From 9FT-COMBO-48-23 sp964400675 (lineage in GTDB: Bacteria > Chloroflexota > Dehalococcoidia > GIF9 > UBA5629), in NCBI GenBank assembly GCA_964400675.1, contig CAYNVO010000002.1:124001-188000 (forward strand): a DNA stretch of 64,000 nt, given 5' to 3'. Numbering within the stretch: position 1 is the stretch's first letter; the number at the start of each line of letters is the position of its first letter. Both the position numbers and the translations under genes were made by a program. Positions 1-8,287 of the stretch are shown here, piece after piece. A model generated the notes under the pieces. The model was not told the DNA's origin. It saw only the letters and a list, made by a program, of their open reading frames with translations, and made no database searches.

Positions 1-468
1 TCTTACTCGTATTGGACCGGTGTCCACAAATGTTTTCTTAGTGCTTACTGGTGGTTGTTGAGCGCTGGCGTAAGGCATGGCTCCAGGTGGGCCGGAAGCT
101 ACCGGTGGTTGGTCACCTGTCCCATATTGCTGATGTGGCATGGGTTGTGGGATTGGTGTTCCTGATGTGGCACCCGTCGTTGGAGGCGATGTAGCCTGAG
201 GGTATGACGGTTGTTGTCCGGGCTGCGGTCCCAGTATGCCACCTTGTGAGGTGGGGAATGACCTGGGTGGTGTAGGCGGAGTCGGCTGTTGCTCTGCTGC
301 GCCGGGCACTGCTGGACCAACTGCAAAGCCACAGTGGGGACAGAATACTGCTCTTGGTGGAACAGGTCCGTGGCAGCCGGGACATATTCTGGCGGTGCAG
401 TGCACACAGAACCGGCTGTTTGAATCGATTTCCTGACCACAACTAGGACATCTGATTATTCCTGGCAC
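1..468 (-). CDS. Double zinc-ribbon protein with Pro/Gln-rich tail (partial, 3' end outside window)
   Basis: The minus-strand frame is open from a GTG at 468 to the window edge (156 codons). An AGGAG sits about five bases upstream of the GTG. The N-terminus holds two four-cysteine zinc ribbons: C7/C10 with C21/C24, and C29/C32 with C43/C46 (motifs CPSCG and CPHCG). The remainder seen is a low-complexity linker rich in Pro, Gln, Gly and Thr. This is the zinc-ribbon (DZR-type) architecture that often caps membrane or secreted domains, but the part that would tell the function lies outside the window. Function unknown. Confidence 0.72.
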   Translation of the reverse strand, partial: MPGIIRCPSCGQEIDSNSRFCVHCTARICPGCHGPVPPRAVFCPHCGFAVGPAVPGAAEQQPTPPTPPRSFPTSQGGILGPQPGQQPSYPQATSPPTTGATSGTPIPQPMPHQQYGTGDQPPVASGPPGAMPYASAQQPPVSTKKTFVDTGPIRVR

Positions 469-594
469 TGTGCTCCTATTTCTCGGTTGCTCTGGTGCCC
501 TGACTTAAGGTCCCTGCATTTGTTCTTATTATACATCCTAGAGGGGAACGAAACCAAGAGTCCTTTAGTTTATTATCGGTGAGGCTTTAGCTGA

Positions 595-1098
595 CTACAG
601 AGACTTGAGTATGTCCTCAATCTCCTCCTGACTTTGGAAAGGCCCTATCTTTTTGTATCTGATGATTCCTGTCGAATCTATTATGAAGTTTGTTGGTGGA
701 AAGCGTGTAGCACCATAGGTATTGGCAACTTTGTTCCCTGGGTCGGGCAGCGCAGGGAAAGTGGTGAATTGCTTCTTTGTTACATAATCTTGTATTATTC
801 TGGTGTCGTAAATCATGTGATAGATGTCCAATATTACTAGCTCCCCACTTGACTGCTGGTATGCTTCAATCAGGTAAGGCATTTGCTCTTCACATTCCTT
901 GCAGTTGACGCTGGTGAACACAACTAGCACTGTCTTGCCTCGAAAATCGCTCAGACTTATATTCTTACCGTCGATGCTTTCAAGTGTAAAGGCAGGTGCT
1001 TTATCACCCATCTGGGGTAGCTGAGTTGTACCGCAGCTGGTAATTACCAGCGATATAAATATAGTTATTGCCAATATTATTGGTATTTTGTTTTTCAT
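595..1098 (-). CDS. TlpA/ResA-like thioredoxin-fold lipoprotein
   Basis: 167 residues. An N-terminal signal with lipobox (VITSC, Cys22) implies a lipid-anchored extracytoplasmic protein. The thioredoxin/AhpC-TSA fold follows (GDKAPAFTLESIDG near residue 31). The active site is VNCKEC (Cys66, Cys69), so the tryptophan usual in WCxxC is replaced by Asn. The cis-proline region is RFPPTNFIID. It lies 30 bp downstream of ccdA and after trxA. The probable role is as extracytoplasmic acceptor of reducing power passed from thioredoxin through CcdA, for example for cytochrome c maturation or disulfide reduction. The exact substrate cannot be told from sequence. Confidence 0.85.
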   Translation of the reverse strand: MKNKIPIILAITIFISLVITSCGTTQLPQMGDKAPAFTLESIDGKNISLSDFRGKTVLVVFTSVNCKECEEQMPYLIEAYQQSSGELVILDIYHMIYDTRIIQDYVTKKQFTTFPALPDPGNKVANTYGATRFPPTNFIIDSTGIIRYKKIGPFQSQEEIEDILKSL

Positions 1099-1128
1099 CT
1101 AGCGAGCGCTCCTTTCATTGACTGAGTT

Positions 1129-1827
1129 CTAAAACGGGACGAGCTGACCAAGCCAAGCCAAGTTGCCGGTGAGCATAAGTATGCCAACGATTATGAGCAG
1201 TATACCACCGGCTAATGAAATCGCCCACAGGTAACGGTTTATGCTCTTCCATAATGGCATGATTGCTCCCCAGACCAGACCCAGAATGATGAAGGGGATG
1301 CCCAAACCCAGGGAGTAGATGGCGAGCAGTAGGGCGCCTTGTGCCGCAGTTTGAGAGCTCCAGGCGAAGGTCAAGATGGCGCCCAATATGGGACCGATGC
1401 AAGGTGTCCAGCCTAAGGCAAAGGCAGCCCCGATACCGACTGAGCGGAGATAGCCGGGGTTGCTGCCAGTTGGTGCGTTGAGGCGTTTTTCGTAGTTCAG
1501 CCAGGGCAATTTGAAGGCGGCTATGAGGAATACGCCAAAAGCGATAATCAAGCCGCCGGCTATCTGGCGGAGTAGAGCTGAATGGGCGGTTATGGTTGTG
1601 CCTATTAGGCCAACTGAGGCACCCATAATGATGAAGATTATAGAGAAGCCGAGCACGAAGCTGAGGCTGTGGAACAAAGTTGGCAGGTAGCTTCTCCTCG
1701 TATTGGGGTCGATAGCAGTAACGCCAGCCAGATTGGCTAGATAAGCTGGTACCAGGGGTAAGACACATGGTGAGAAAAAGGAAAGCAACCCACCGCCAAA
1801 AGCGACGAAATATGAGACTTCTGTCAT
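1129..1827 (-). CDS. ccdA: CcdA-family transmembrane thiol-disulfide transporter
   Basis: 232 residues, about six hydrophobic segments. The family's two conserved cysteine motifs are visible: SPCVLPLVPAY (Cys21) in TM1 and GWTPCIGPILGAIL (Cys143) in TM4. CcdA/DsbD-beta proteins carry electrons from cytoplasmic thioredoxin across the membrane. The gene begins 8 bp after trxA stops and is followed by the TlpA-like lipoprotein, so the whole relay (thioredoxin, CcdA, outer acceptor) is encoded in one operon. An AGGA precedes the ATG. The length is normal for the short CcdA form. Confidence 0.93.
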   Translation of the reverse strand: MTEVSYFVAFGGGLLSFFSPCVLPLVPAYLANLAGVTAIDPNTRRSYLPTLFHSLSFVLGFSIIFIIMGASVGLIGTTITAHSALLRQIAGGLIIAFGVFLIAAFKLPWLNYEKRLNAPTGSNPGYLRSVGIGAAFALGWTPCIGPILGAILTFAWSSQTAAQGALLLAIYSLGLGIPFIILGLVWGAIMPLWKSINRYLWAISLAGGILLIIVGILMLTGNLAWLGQLVPF

Positions 1828-1835
1828 TTATTGTC

Positions 1836-2168
1836 CTATTTCGCCAGCGCGCTATCCAGCAGTTTCTTTAGTTGGTCTTTGGGCTGATAGCCGATGGCAT
1901 GCTGTACAGGTTTTCCGTCTCGGAATACTATAATAGTTGGGATGCTCATGACTCCGTATTTCGAAGCTACGAATGGGGCTTCATCTACGTTCAGCTTGGC
2001 AAATCCTATTTTCCCATCGTAGTCCTTGGCTAATTCCTCGACTACGGGAGCGACAGCCCGGCACGGTCCACACCATGGTGCCCAGAAGTCGACCAGAACT
2101 GGCTTTTGTGAATCTAAGACGGCCTTTTGAAAGCTATCCTGGTCAACGGTGATTATGTTTTCTGACAC
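1836..2168 (-). CDS. trxA: Thioredoxin
   Basis: 110 residues, the usual length for thioredoxin. The active site is WCGPC at residues 32-36, after the buried Asp of VDFWA; the cis-proline loop is MSIPT. No signal peptide, so cytoplasmic. It is the first gene of a trxA-ccdA-tlpA-like operon read leftward, with an AGGAGG-containing ribosome-binding region before the ATG. It would receive electrons from thioredoxin reductase, which is not in this window, and pass them to CcdA. Confidence 0.95.
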   Translation of the reverse strand: MSENIITVDQDSFQKAVLDSQKPVLVDFWAPWCGPCRAVAPVVEELAKDYDGKIGFAKLNVDEAPFVASKYGVMSIPTIIVFRDGKPVQHAIGYQPKDQLKKLLDSALAK

Positions 2169-2209
2169 GGTCTAAGCCTCCTGAATTTATTATTTGTGTG
2201 ACCATAGCG

Positions 2210-3232
2210 TTATTTCTTTGCCTGTGCAATAGTAGCACATTCGACGCAGGCATTATTAGGGATGTAACTATTGCTAGCTACAATACAATCTTTTAAGGTG
2301 GCTTGCTCTCCTATTGTAACATTTTGCCATAGAATTGAATTCTCTATTATAGCACCATCCTTTATTGTGCAGCCTGTACCAATAGCAACAGGCCCTTTGA
2401 GTTGGGCATACTTTCCGATGGTACAATCTCCGTCAACCAGTATTGGTCCGGTCAACCTGGCTTGTGGGTGGACGGATGTTCCTTTATCTATTCGGACATC
2501 CTCAGGTTTAAAAGTAACCTGGACGCTTTTGCCGAACATCAAGTCGCTGCTAAGTTGTAAATACTGCTCTGGAGTTCCAGTGTCAATCCAGTAGGCTTTG
2601 CTTGCGTAGCTGAAAATGGGTTCCCCTTCAGCTAAGAGAGCGGGGAAGACATCGCGTTCGAACATGAAACGTTTGTCCTTGGGTATACGTTTGAGAACCT
2701 GGCTTTCCACAATGTAAACGCCGGCATTTATCATGTTGCTTGTAACCTGTTCGCGTTTTGGTTTCTCGACAAAACTGGTTACGCGTTGATTGCTATCGGT
2801 TTCGACAACGCCAAACCGGGTCGGGTCGTCTACAGGTGTTAAAGCAATAGTTACCATGGCACCTCTGTCTCTGTGGAACCGGAGCATTTCGGTCAGGTTG
2901 AGGTCGGTAAAAATATCGCCATTCATAATAAAAAAGGTGTCGTCTATATACTGCTCAGCATTTTTGATAGCCCCGGCAGTACCCAGCGGTTCTGTCTCGA
3001 CGCTGTAAACGAGCTTGGTGCCGAGTTGAGTGGCGTCGCCGAAATAATCTGTAATGCAGTCTGGCTTATACCCCAGAGCTAAGATTATTTCTTTTATGTT
3101 GTGATTGCTGAGGTAACGGATGACATACTCTATAAACGGTTTATTCAGGACCGGCACCATGGCTTTCACTGTTGTGTAAGTTAGCGGGCGTAGCCTGGTG
3201 CCTTCACCGCCAACAAGGATGACTGCTTTCAC
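2210..3232 (-). CDS. NDP-sugar pyrophosphorylase with C-terminal hexapeptide repeats
   Basis: 340 residues. The N-terminal nucleotidyltransferase signature LVGGEGTRLRPLT starts at residue 6, with sugar-site motifs MNGDIFTDL and EKPKRE further on. The C-terminal ~100 residues are a left-handed beta-helix of hexapeptide repeats. This matches the mannose-1-phosphate guanylyltransferase / glucose-1-phosphate nucleotidyltransferase family that makes activated sugars for surface polysaccharide. The nucleotide and sugar cannot be fixed from sequence alone; GDP-mannose synthesis is the closest match in architecture. It stands 41 bp beyond the trxA start and 97 bp from tatD, both on the same strand. 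Confidence 0.88.
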   Translation of the reverse strand: MKAVILVGGEGTRLRPLTYTTVKAMVPVLNKPFIEYVIRYLSNHNIKEIILALGYKPDCITDYFGDATQLGTKLVYSVETEPLGTAGAIKNAEQYIDDTFFIMNGDIFTDLNLTEMLRFHRDRGAMVTIALTPVDDPTRFGVVETDSNQRVTSFVEKPKREQVTSNMINAGVYIVESQVLKRIPKDKRFMFERDVFPALLAEGEPIFSYASKAYWIDTGTPEQYLQLSSDLMFGKSVQVTFKPEDVRIDKGTSVHPQARLTGPILVDGDCTIGKYAQLKGPVAIGTGCTIKDGAIIENSILWQNVTIGEQATLKDCIVASNSYIPNNACVECATIAQAKK

Positions 3233-3329
3233 TGAGTCTGTAGCTTGCTCCTCTCAGTTTTCACCTGAATACTTCACTTGATATTCTACTCCATTTGCCC
3301 TATTCTGGCAAAGTTCATTTGGCCTGTGC

Positions 3330-4094
3330 CTAGAAGTGGAAGAATTGTTTTGCATTATGCGTGGTCTGCTGAGCGATAGTGGACTCGTTAATTCCCTTTA
3401 ACGCTGCAGCAGCTTTCAGGCTTCTCAAGATGTCTGCAGGCTCGGAACGGTATTTGTTCTCTCTTCCATATATCACCGGGCAGTCTGTCTCAAGAAACAG
3501 TTTCTCCGGTGGTGTTTCCCTGATAGCCCGTCTGTGCTCCTCGTGGTATTCCGCGGCTGGGGTGGCTGAGATGAAGTAGCCGGCTTCGATTATATCTCTG
3601 AGCACACTGGAAAACCCGGTGAACCAGTGGAAAACAGCTTTTTCAATGCCGGCGTCTCTCACCAGTTCAAAGCTGTCTTTCCAGGCGTAGCGACTATGGA
3701 GGATGACCGGTTTTGCGTATTGTCCGGATAAAGCCAGGAGGCGTTTCAGAGTCTCCTTTTGTAACTCTTTTGATGCTACTTTGGTAACCCTTTTGTCATA
3801 GTCCAGCCCTATTTCTCCTATCGCCACGATGTCGGCGATTTTTTCTTCGATGAATTTCAGGGTGGTGTTGATTTGGCTAGAGTCTGAGTTGCCTAGTTCC
3901 CAGGGATGTAGACCGAGAGCAGGGTAGACTAAGGTGGGGTTATTAATGCAGATTTCTATTACTTTCTGGTTTGATTGGTGATTTGAGCCAACGGCAACAA
4001 CAGCTATAATGCCAGCCTCCTTGGCTTTTTTGAGCGCAGGTTCGAGGTTTTCCAGTTCATCAAGATGAGCGTGTGTGTCAATGACCTTGAGCAA
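3330..4094 (-). CDS. TatD-family metal-dependent hydrolase
   Basis: 254 residues. TatD/amidohydrolase metal ligands are visible: DTHAHLDE at the N-terminus (HxH at residues 8 and 10), GEIGLDYD near residue 97, a histidine in VILHSRYAW, and ETDCP near the C-terminus. TatD proteins are Mg-dependent 3'-5' exonucleases or deoxyribonucleases linked to DNA repair and RNA quality control. It starts 11 bp after the eIF2B-like gene ends, so the two are probably co-transcribed. The HWF region replaces the family's common HCFTG. Confidence 0.9.
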   Translation of the reverse strand: MLKVIDTHAHLDELENLEPALKKAKEAGIIAVVAVGSNHQSNQKVIEICINNPTLVYPALGLHPWELGNSDSSQINTTLKFIEEKIADIVAIGEIGLDYDKRVTKVASKELQKETLKRLLALSGQYAKPVILHSRYAWKDSFELVRDAGIEKAVFHWFTGFSSVLRDIIEAGYFISATPAAEYHEEHRRAIRETPPEKLFLETDCPVIYGRENKYRSEPADILRSLKAAAALKGINESTIAQQTTHNAKQFFHF

Positions 4095-4105
4095 TCCTTC
4101 TCCTT

Positions 4106-4990
4106 TTAAGAGGGGATCTGTGCCATTTCTTCTGTCTTCGCTTCGATGTAGGCGATGACCAGGTTTGGCTGCATGGTGCCTTTTTCTGTTATTATGCCGG
4201 TTACCAGCTTGAGCGGAGTCTTGTCAAAGCCGGGCTCTATCTCTTGTGATTTTGCCATATAGCCTCGGATGTCGAACTTGGCACTCTCACACACAACATA
4301 GAGTGGTATTTTTTTGTTTTTGGCTGCTTGAGCCAGTATTGATGTCGGTTTTCCGTTAATGAGATAGCCGTCGGCTGTTATACTGTCAGCCCCGACTAAA
4401 GCTGTGTCTGCTTTGGATATACGTAGTTGTATATTTTCGTCACTTACTATTTCTGTGGGAATCCGGTGCTTCATGAGATGCTCGGCGGTTATTTCCCCGT
4501 AAGCTGTATCTTTGAATCTGGACTCAGCGACGATAACACGGAACTTTGTCTCTCTCCTGCTGGCTAGTTCCATGACCTTGCACACGGTAGAACTGTAGCT
4601 GCAGGTTATCACTGTGTCCAGGTCGCCGATGGTTCCGCACCCGTACTCAACTGACTTAGATATGGCTCTTGTCGCTGATTTCAAGAGCTCTTTTCCCTTG
4701 ATTCGGGCGAAGCTTTTCATGGAGTCTAAGTCCTTCTCATCCTGGGACATGGCGATAATCTGATGCAGAAACTGGTTGGCATAGTTGGCTATGGGAGTTA
4801 GTGTAGGTCTGGCTCGTGTCAGTTCTTCGGCTATAGTTTTTATCTCTTGGACAAAGTCGGCAACGGTTTTAGCCTGGCTGCCGCTCACGGTTAAGTTTAA
4901 AGTGCTGATGGCTTGCAGCGCTAGCCAGCTAGCGCCGTGCACTCTGTCACTCTTGAGCTTGCTGATTTTTTCGGTTACTCTGGTATTCAC
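4106..4990 (-). CDS. eIF2B alpha-like / ribose-1,5-bisphosphate isomerase-type protein
   Basis: 294 residues, matching the eIF2B-alpha/beta/delta-like superfamily (initiation factor 2B-like, ribose-1,5-bisphosphate isomerase, methylthioribose-1-phosphate isomerase). Family motifs are GADSITADGYLINGKP and VVCESAKFD in the second half; the first half is helical. In bacteria these proteins are isomerases of phosphorylated pentoses and not translation factors. The neighbouring ADP-ribosylglycohydrolase, divergently transcribed, would release ADP-ribose, so a ribose-phosphate salvage role is attractive but inferred. The catalytic residues were not assigned individually. Confidence 0.82.
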   Translation of the reverse strand: MNTRVTEKISKLKSDRVHGASWLALQAISTLNLTVSGSQAKTVADFVQEIKTIAEELTRARPTLTPIANYANQFLHQIIAMSQDEKDLDSMKSFARIKGKELLKSATRAISKSVEYGCGTIGDLDTVITCSYSSTVCKVMELASRRETKFRVIVAESRFKDTAYGEITAEHLMKHRIPTEIVSDENIQLRISKADTALVGADSITADGYLINGKPTSILAQAAKNKKIPLYVVCESAKFDIRGYMAKSQEIEPGFDKTPLKLVTGIITEKGTMQPNLVIAYIEAKTEEMAQIPS

Positions 4991-5077
4991 ACTTATACCT
5001 TTTGTTACCTGTTGGTTTTATATTCCACAATTATTCTATTTCTTCCCCATGTTGCTAAACGCTTGCAGCTATCATTT

Positions 5078-5091
5078 CGTTATAAATAACG
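5078..5091. promoter_or_regulatory. Palindrome in divergent intergenic region
   Basis: CGTTAT-AA-ATAACG is a perfect inverted repeat with 6-bp arms, between the divergent eIF2B-like gene and the ADP-ribosylglycohydrolase. It could be an operator; the regulator is unknown. Confidence 0.4.
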
Positions 5092-5133
5092 TGGTAAGTA
5101 TATCACTAAATCGATTTTTAAACTCACTATTGC

Positions 5134-5162
5134 TTGACGAACTCAGGTTTAAATGGCAGAAT
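5134..5162 (+). promoter_or_regulatory. Promoter of ADP-ribosylglycohydrolase gene
   Basis: TTGACG (5134-5139), a 17-bp spacer and CAGAAT (5157-5162). Transcription would begin near 5169, just ahead of the AGGGGGAG ribosome-binding site for the ATG at 5183. Confidence 0.5.
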
Positions 5163-5182
5163 CTTACTATAGGGGGAGTTGA

Positions 5183-6127
5183 ATGGATGGGGGAGCTCTG
5201 AGGGCAAAATTCTCAGGTTCTCTGGTTGGCACTGCGGTGGGGGATGCTGTTGGCGCCGGTTTTGAGGGAAGGCGTGCGGCTGACTCCGAGATGATTGAGG
5301 CTGCGGCTGCTGTACAGGAACTTCTGGCTTATACCGATGATACCCACATGATGATAGGTGTGGCTGAATCATTGGTGCAAAGGGATGGATTTGATGGTGA
5401 GCACATGGCGCGCGTCTTTATACGGAATTATGAATGCGAATCCTGGCGTGGCTACGGTCCGGGACCACCGTGCGTATTCCGGATGATAGGGGCTGGCGAA
5501 GCCTGGGATAAAGCGGCTGAAAAATTGTATCATGGCGGCTCTTATGGCAATGGCTCGGCGATGAGGATTGCGCCTGTAGGGGTTTTCTATCATGATGATT
5601 TGGCAATACTAAAAGAGGTGGCTTACAGGTCGAGCCGGATTACACATAGCCATGAGCTGGGTAAGGAAGGAGCGGCTTTGCAGGCATATGCGGTTGCTTT
5701 GGCTGTGAGCCTGGAGCCAGCGAAAGATTTTGACTCACGGAAATTCTTAGCCGAGCTATACGAGTTTGCTCAATTAGAAGCATATAAGCGGAAGTTGGCC
5801 AGGGCTGGGGTGCTCCTGGGTGAAGCGGATAAGGACACGGTAGCTGCTGATATTGGCAACGGCATCGAAGCTTTTAACTCAGTGCCCACGGCTATATATT
5901 CTTTTTTGTCCTACCCTCATTCTTTCGAGGAGGCAATACTTTTTGCTGTCAGCCTTGGCGGTGACACTGATACCATAGCGGCGATGACCGGGGCTATAGC
6001 CGGTGCTTATTTGGGTTTAGACTCTATTCCGGATAAGTGGCGGTCGAAGCTGGAGAATCGGGCGTACATAGAAGAGCTGGCAGATGTTCTATACGATATC
6101 TGGACTCGAAAGAAGCGCGTCAAATAG
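5183..6127 (+). CDS. ADP-ribosylglycohydrolase family protein
   Basis: 314 residues. The family's Mg-binding motifs are present in order: GTAVGDAVGAGFEG (residues ~13-26), YTDDTHM (~52-58) and GGDTDTIAAMTGAIAGA (~255-271). These enzymes (DraG/ARH3 type) remove ADP-ribose from proteins or small molecules with two bound metal ions. No nitrogenase genes are seen nearby, so a DraG role is not supported. The start is the ATG behind AGGGGGAG. The gene ends 2 bp from the convergent GTPase gene. Confidence 0.92.
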   Translation: MDGGALRAKFSGSLVGTAVGDAVGAGFEGRRAADSEMIEAAAAVQELLAYTDDTHMMIGVAESLVQRDGFDGEHMARVFIRNYECESWRGYGPGPPCVFRMIGAGEAWDKAAEKLYHGGSYGNGSAMRIAPVGVFYHDDLAILKEVAYRSSRITHSHELGKEGAALQAYAVALAVSLEPAKDFDSRKFLAELYEFAQLEAYKRKLARAGVLLGEADKDTVAADIGNGIEAFNSVPTAIYSFLSYPHSFEEAILFAVSLGGDTDTIAAMTGAIAGAYLGLDSIPDKWRSKLENRAYIEELADVLYDIWTRKKRVK

Positions 6128-6129
6128 CT

Positions 6130-7107
6130 CTAGACACGCAGCTCGATTACGTCGTTGTCTTGAAGTACGTGTTCCTGACCCACTCTCTGCCCATCGAATT
6201 TTCCCGAGCCCCAGACCAGAGCGTATTTCATTTTACTCTTAAAGTCTTTGTGAATCTCTTCAGCAGCCCCTTTTACCGTGCTGCCTCTTTTCAAAATTAC
6301 CGGGTCGGTCAGGTCAACTTTCTGCCCCGGACTTTTAGTGTGGACGCGTATAATCTCCAGTGATTTGAAAATCTCGTTCTTCAGCACTTCTATGTTGCCG
6401 CCTTCTGAGGCGGAGATGGAAATAACCGGGAATTGGGTGCCGTACCGAGAATTCAGTCGTTTGGCGTCGGCACCTGAATTTTCCAGGTCGCTCTTGTTGG
6501 CTATGATTAGCATTTTCCTTTGTCTTTTACCGATATTGGCTTCGGTAATGTTAGTGGATATGGGCACTATGCCTGTGTTTTCAAGCTCCTGAAGTGTAGC
6601 CTCTACTTGTCCCACTGGCTTTTTGCTCAAGTCCACGACGATGGCTATCAGGTCGGCGTTCCTGGCGACATTGTTCAGCCAGACGCGGGAATCTTTGCCA
6701 GTTACCGGCGGTGTGTCAACCAGTTGGATTTGGATATTTTCGAATTTCATCATGCCTATATTAGGGGACTTGGTGGTAAACGGGTAGCCGGCTATTTCGG
6801 GTAGTGCATCGGTGACGGTGGCTAGGAGTTGCGATTTGCCCGTGTTGGGCAGCCCGACCAGAGCTACCTGCCCGGCGCCTTCTTTCCTGATGTAGAAGCT
6901 GGCTCTGCTGGTGGCAGCCCTTCTCTCCGCCTCTTCGGTGAGCTTGGCTATTCTTCTTCTCAGGTCGCCATACAGGTGGTCGGTGCCCTTGTGCTTGGGC
7001 ATGATGGCAATCATCGCTTCCAGAGCCTCGATTTTCTCCTCCGGAGTCTTAGCCTGTCTGAGGCGCTTTTCAGCATCGAAGTACTGCGGCGGTAGATTTG
7101 CTGGCAT
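6130..7107 (-). CDS. TGS-domain GTPase of the OBG/DRG type
   Basis: 325 residues. A charged helical N-terminus (~1-75) precedes a G domain: G1 GLPNTGKSQLL (~residue 81), G3 VDTPPV (Pro where the family often has Gly), G4 NKSDL. The C-terminal ~75 residues form a TGS domain (HTKSPGQKVDL...VLQDNDVIELRV). It resembles archaeal/eukaryotic DRG and bacterial Obg-related ribosome-associated GTPases. Role in translation or ribosome maturation is a family inference. It converges with the ADP-ribosylglycohydrolase with a 2-bp gap and probably has its own promoter. Confidence 0.9.
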   Translation of the reverse strand: MPANLPPQYFDAEKRLRQAKTPEEKIEALEAMIAIMPKHKGTDHLYGDLRRRIAKLTEEAERRAATSRASFYIRKEGAGQVALVGLPNTGKSQLLATVTDALPEIAGYPFTTKSPNIGMMKFENIQIQLVDTPPVTGKDSRVWLNNVARNADLIAIVVDLSKKPVGQVEATLQELENTGIVPISTNITEANIGKRQRKMLIIANKSDLENSGADAKRLNSRYGTQFPVISISASEGGNIEVLKNEIFKSLEIIRVHTKSPGQKVDLTDPVILKRGSTVKGAAEEIHKDFKSKMKYALVWGSGKFDGQRVGQEHVLQDNDVIELRV

Positions 7108-7189
7108 AGCTTCCTAACCCGTTTCCTAATTCTAGCATAATCCACTGTGGAGATTAAGGTTGAGCTTGTTGCGAAACTCTATATCACTA

Positions 7190-7498
7190 TCATGTAAACC
7201 ACAAATCCACAACAACTGCAGTAAATAATATAATTTGTAAGAAAAGAGACCACGGGGCAATGACCCTTGGTGAAATCCATGATATATCTGCCGAAGGAGC
7301 CGAAAACCATATTATTGCAAATAGAATTGCGATTACTCCAAGAATAAAGGAAGCTGATATCGCACCAACTGCTCCTCGAACAGTTGCCAATCCCCCTTGT
7401 TTGATTTGACCAATTAAGATGCCCGTCAAACCACAGAATGCGGTAGAAGCTATGAGTACGCCCGTCATAAGGTCACCCAAATAATCCACTGGATTCAT
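7190..7498 (-). CDS. Small three-TM membrane protein, unknown function
   Basis: 102 residues with three hydrophobic stretches (about 12-33, 43-66, 80-100). A strong AAAGGAGG stands eight bases ahead of the ATG. Its start overlaps the last 26 bp of the upstream HTH gene, so translation is coupled. No family recognised. The overlap with an excisionase-like gene suggests an accessory or mobile-derived unit. Confidence 0.68.
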   Translation of the reverse strand: MNPVDYLGDLMTGVLIASTAFCGLTGILIGQIKQGGLATVRGAVGAISASFILGVIAILFAIIWFSAPSADISWISPRVIAPWSLFLQIILFTAVVVDLWFT

Positions 7499-7673
7499 TT
7501 CGCTTTACCTCCTTTTTCACCAATTCTACCTCATCTTTCGGAATAAACACTACACTACCAAATCTCTGCACATCAAACCTTCCCTGCCTTATCCATCTCC
7601 AGATGGTAACTCGACTGACACCGATGGTCTCAGCTGCCTCGGTTTCTGTGTAGAAAAAATCAGAAATTCTCAT
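7473..7673 (-). CDS. Excisionase-type helix-turn-helix DNA-binding protein
   Basis: 66 residues, nearly all a MerR/excisionase winged HTH: ETEAAETIGVSRVTIWRWIR then FGSVVFIPKDEVE. Such proteins are recombination directionality factors or small regulators. It is divergent from a second HTH protein of the same class at 7745, with a shared 71-bp control region holding a perfect palindrome. No intact integrase is found next to it. Confidence 0.78.
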   Translation of the reverse strand: MRISDFFYTETEAAETIGVSRVTIWRWIRQGRFDVQRFGSVVFIPKDEVELVKKEVKRNESSGLFG

Positions 7674-7693
7674 AAAAATCGCCTTCTAGGGTA

Positions 7694-7723
7694 TTGACAA
7701 ACATGTAACATTGGTGTTACACT
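7694..7723 (+). promoter_or_regulatory. Promoter with overlapping palindromic operator
   Basis: TTGACA (7694-7699), 18-bp spacer, TACACT (7718-7723) reading toward the HTH gene at 7745. A perfect palindrome TGTAACA-TTGG-TGTTACA occupies 7704-7721, i.e. the spacer and -10. A protein bound there would block transcription; one of the two flanking HTH proteins is the obvious candidate. Confidence 0.55.
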
Positions 7724-7744
7724 AAGTAAAAGGATATAACGGAT

Positions 7745-8263
7745 ATGCCCCTGAAAGACCAATACATGACTATCTCCCAAGCAGCTAAGCACTTGGGAGT
7801 AACAAGACAAACCGTGTCTCGCTGGATTAATGCAGGAGATATTTCTGCCGAAAAGGTAGGAAGGGAAAAACTTATTCCAAAGGAGGAGGTCTACTCCTCC
7901 ATACTTGTTGGGGATGCTATCCGTTTTGTCCCTAGGATGTGGGATGCCTTGGAGAAGTTCCTTGGTTCCCGAATTGAAAAGATTATTTTGGAACCATATC
8001 CTATTCCAGAAATGGAATTTACTCGTGCCGTGGCTATTGGCAAAAGGGGTGGGGTTAATTATGTTGAAATTTGGGACAAGGGAAAATACACGGGGGAAAG
8101 GGACTCTTATCAATTTCGCAAGCTTAAAAAATCGGATTGGAATCCCCAAGAGAGTATTCAGCCTTATGCCGAGATGTATATAGGGGTAAGTAAAGAGGGA
8201 AGGGTTGTTGCAATATATAGAAGGGGCGATAAGGCATTGAAGAAAAGAGGAATGGCGCTGTAA
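7745..8263 (+). CDS. Excisionase-type HTH protein with C-terminal domain of unknown function
   Basis: 172 residues. The N-terminal ~55 residues are an excisionase/MerR-type winged HTH (MTISQAAKHLGVTRQTVSRW, then GREKLIPKEEV). The C-terminal ~110 residues have alternating strands and charged segments with no recognised family. It ends 24 bp before the unusual tRNA gene. Divergent from the smaller HTH gene at 7473-7673, with which it shares a palindromic control region. Probably a regulator of this small accessory patch. Confidence 0.75.
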   Translation: MPLKDQYMTISQAAKHLGVTRQTVSRWINAGDISAEKVGREKLIPKEEVYSSILVGDAIRFVPRMWDALEKFLGSRIEKIILEPYPIPEMEFTRAVAIGKRGGVNYVEIWDKGKYTGERDSYQFRKLKKSDWNPQESIQPYAEMYIGVSKEGRVVAIYRRGDKALKKRGMAL

Positions 8264-8287
8264 CGCCACTCCTCTTTTGTTATCAGC

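Noticed and set aside
236..436. Plus-strand frame of 66 codons
   Set aside because: It is the shadow of the zinc-ribbon gene on the minus strand, whose cysteine pattern and start are convincing.
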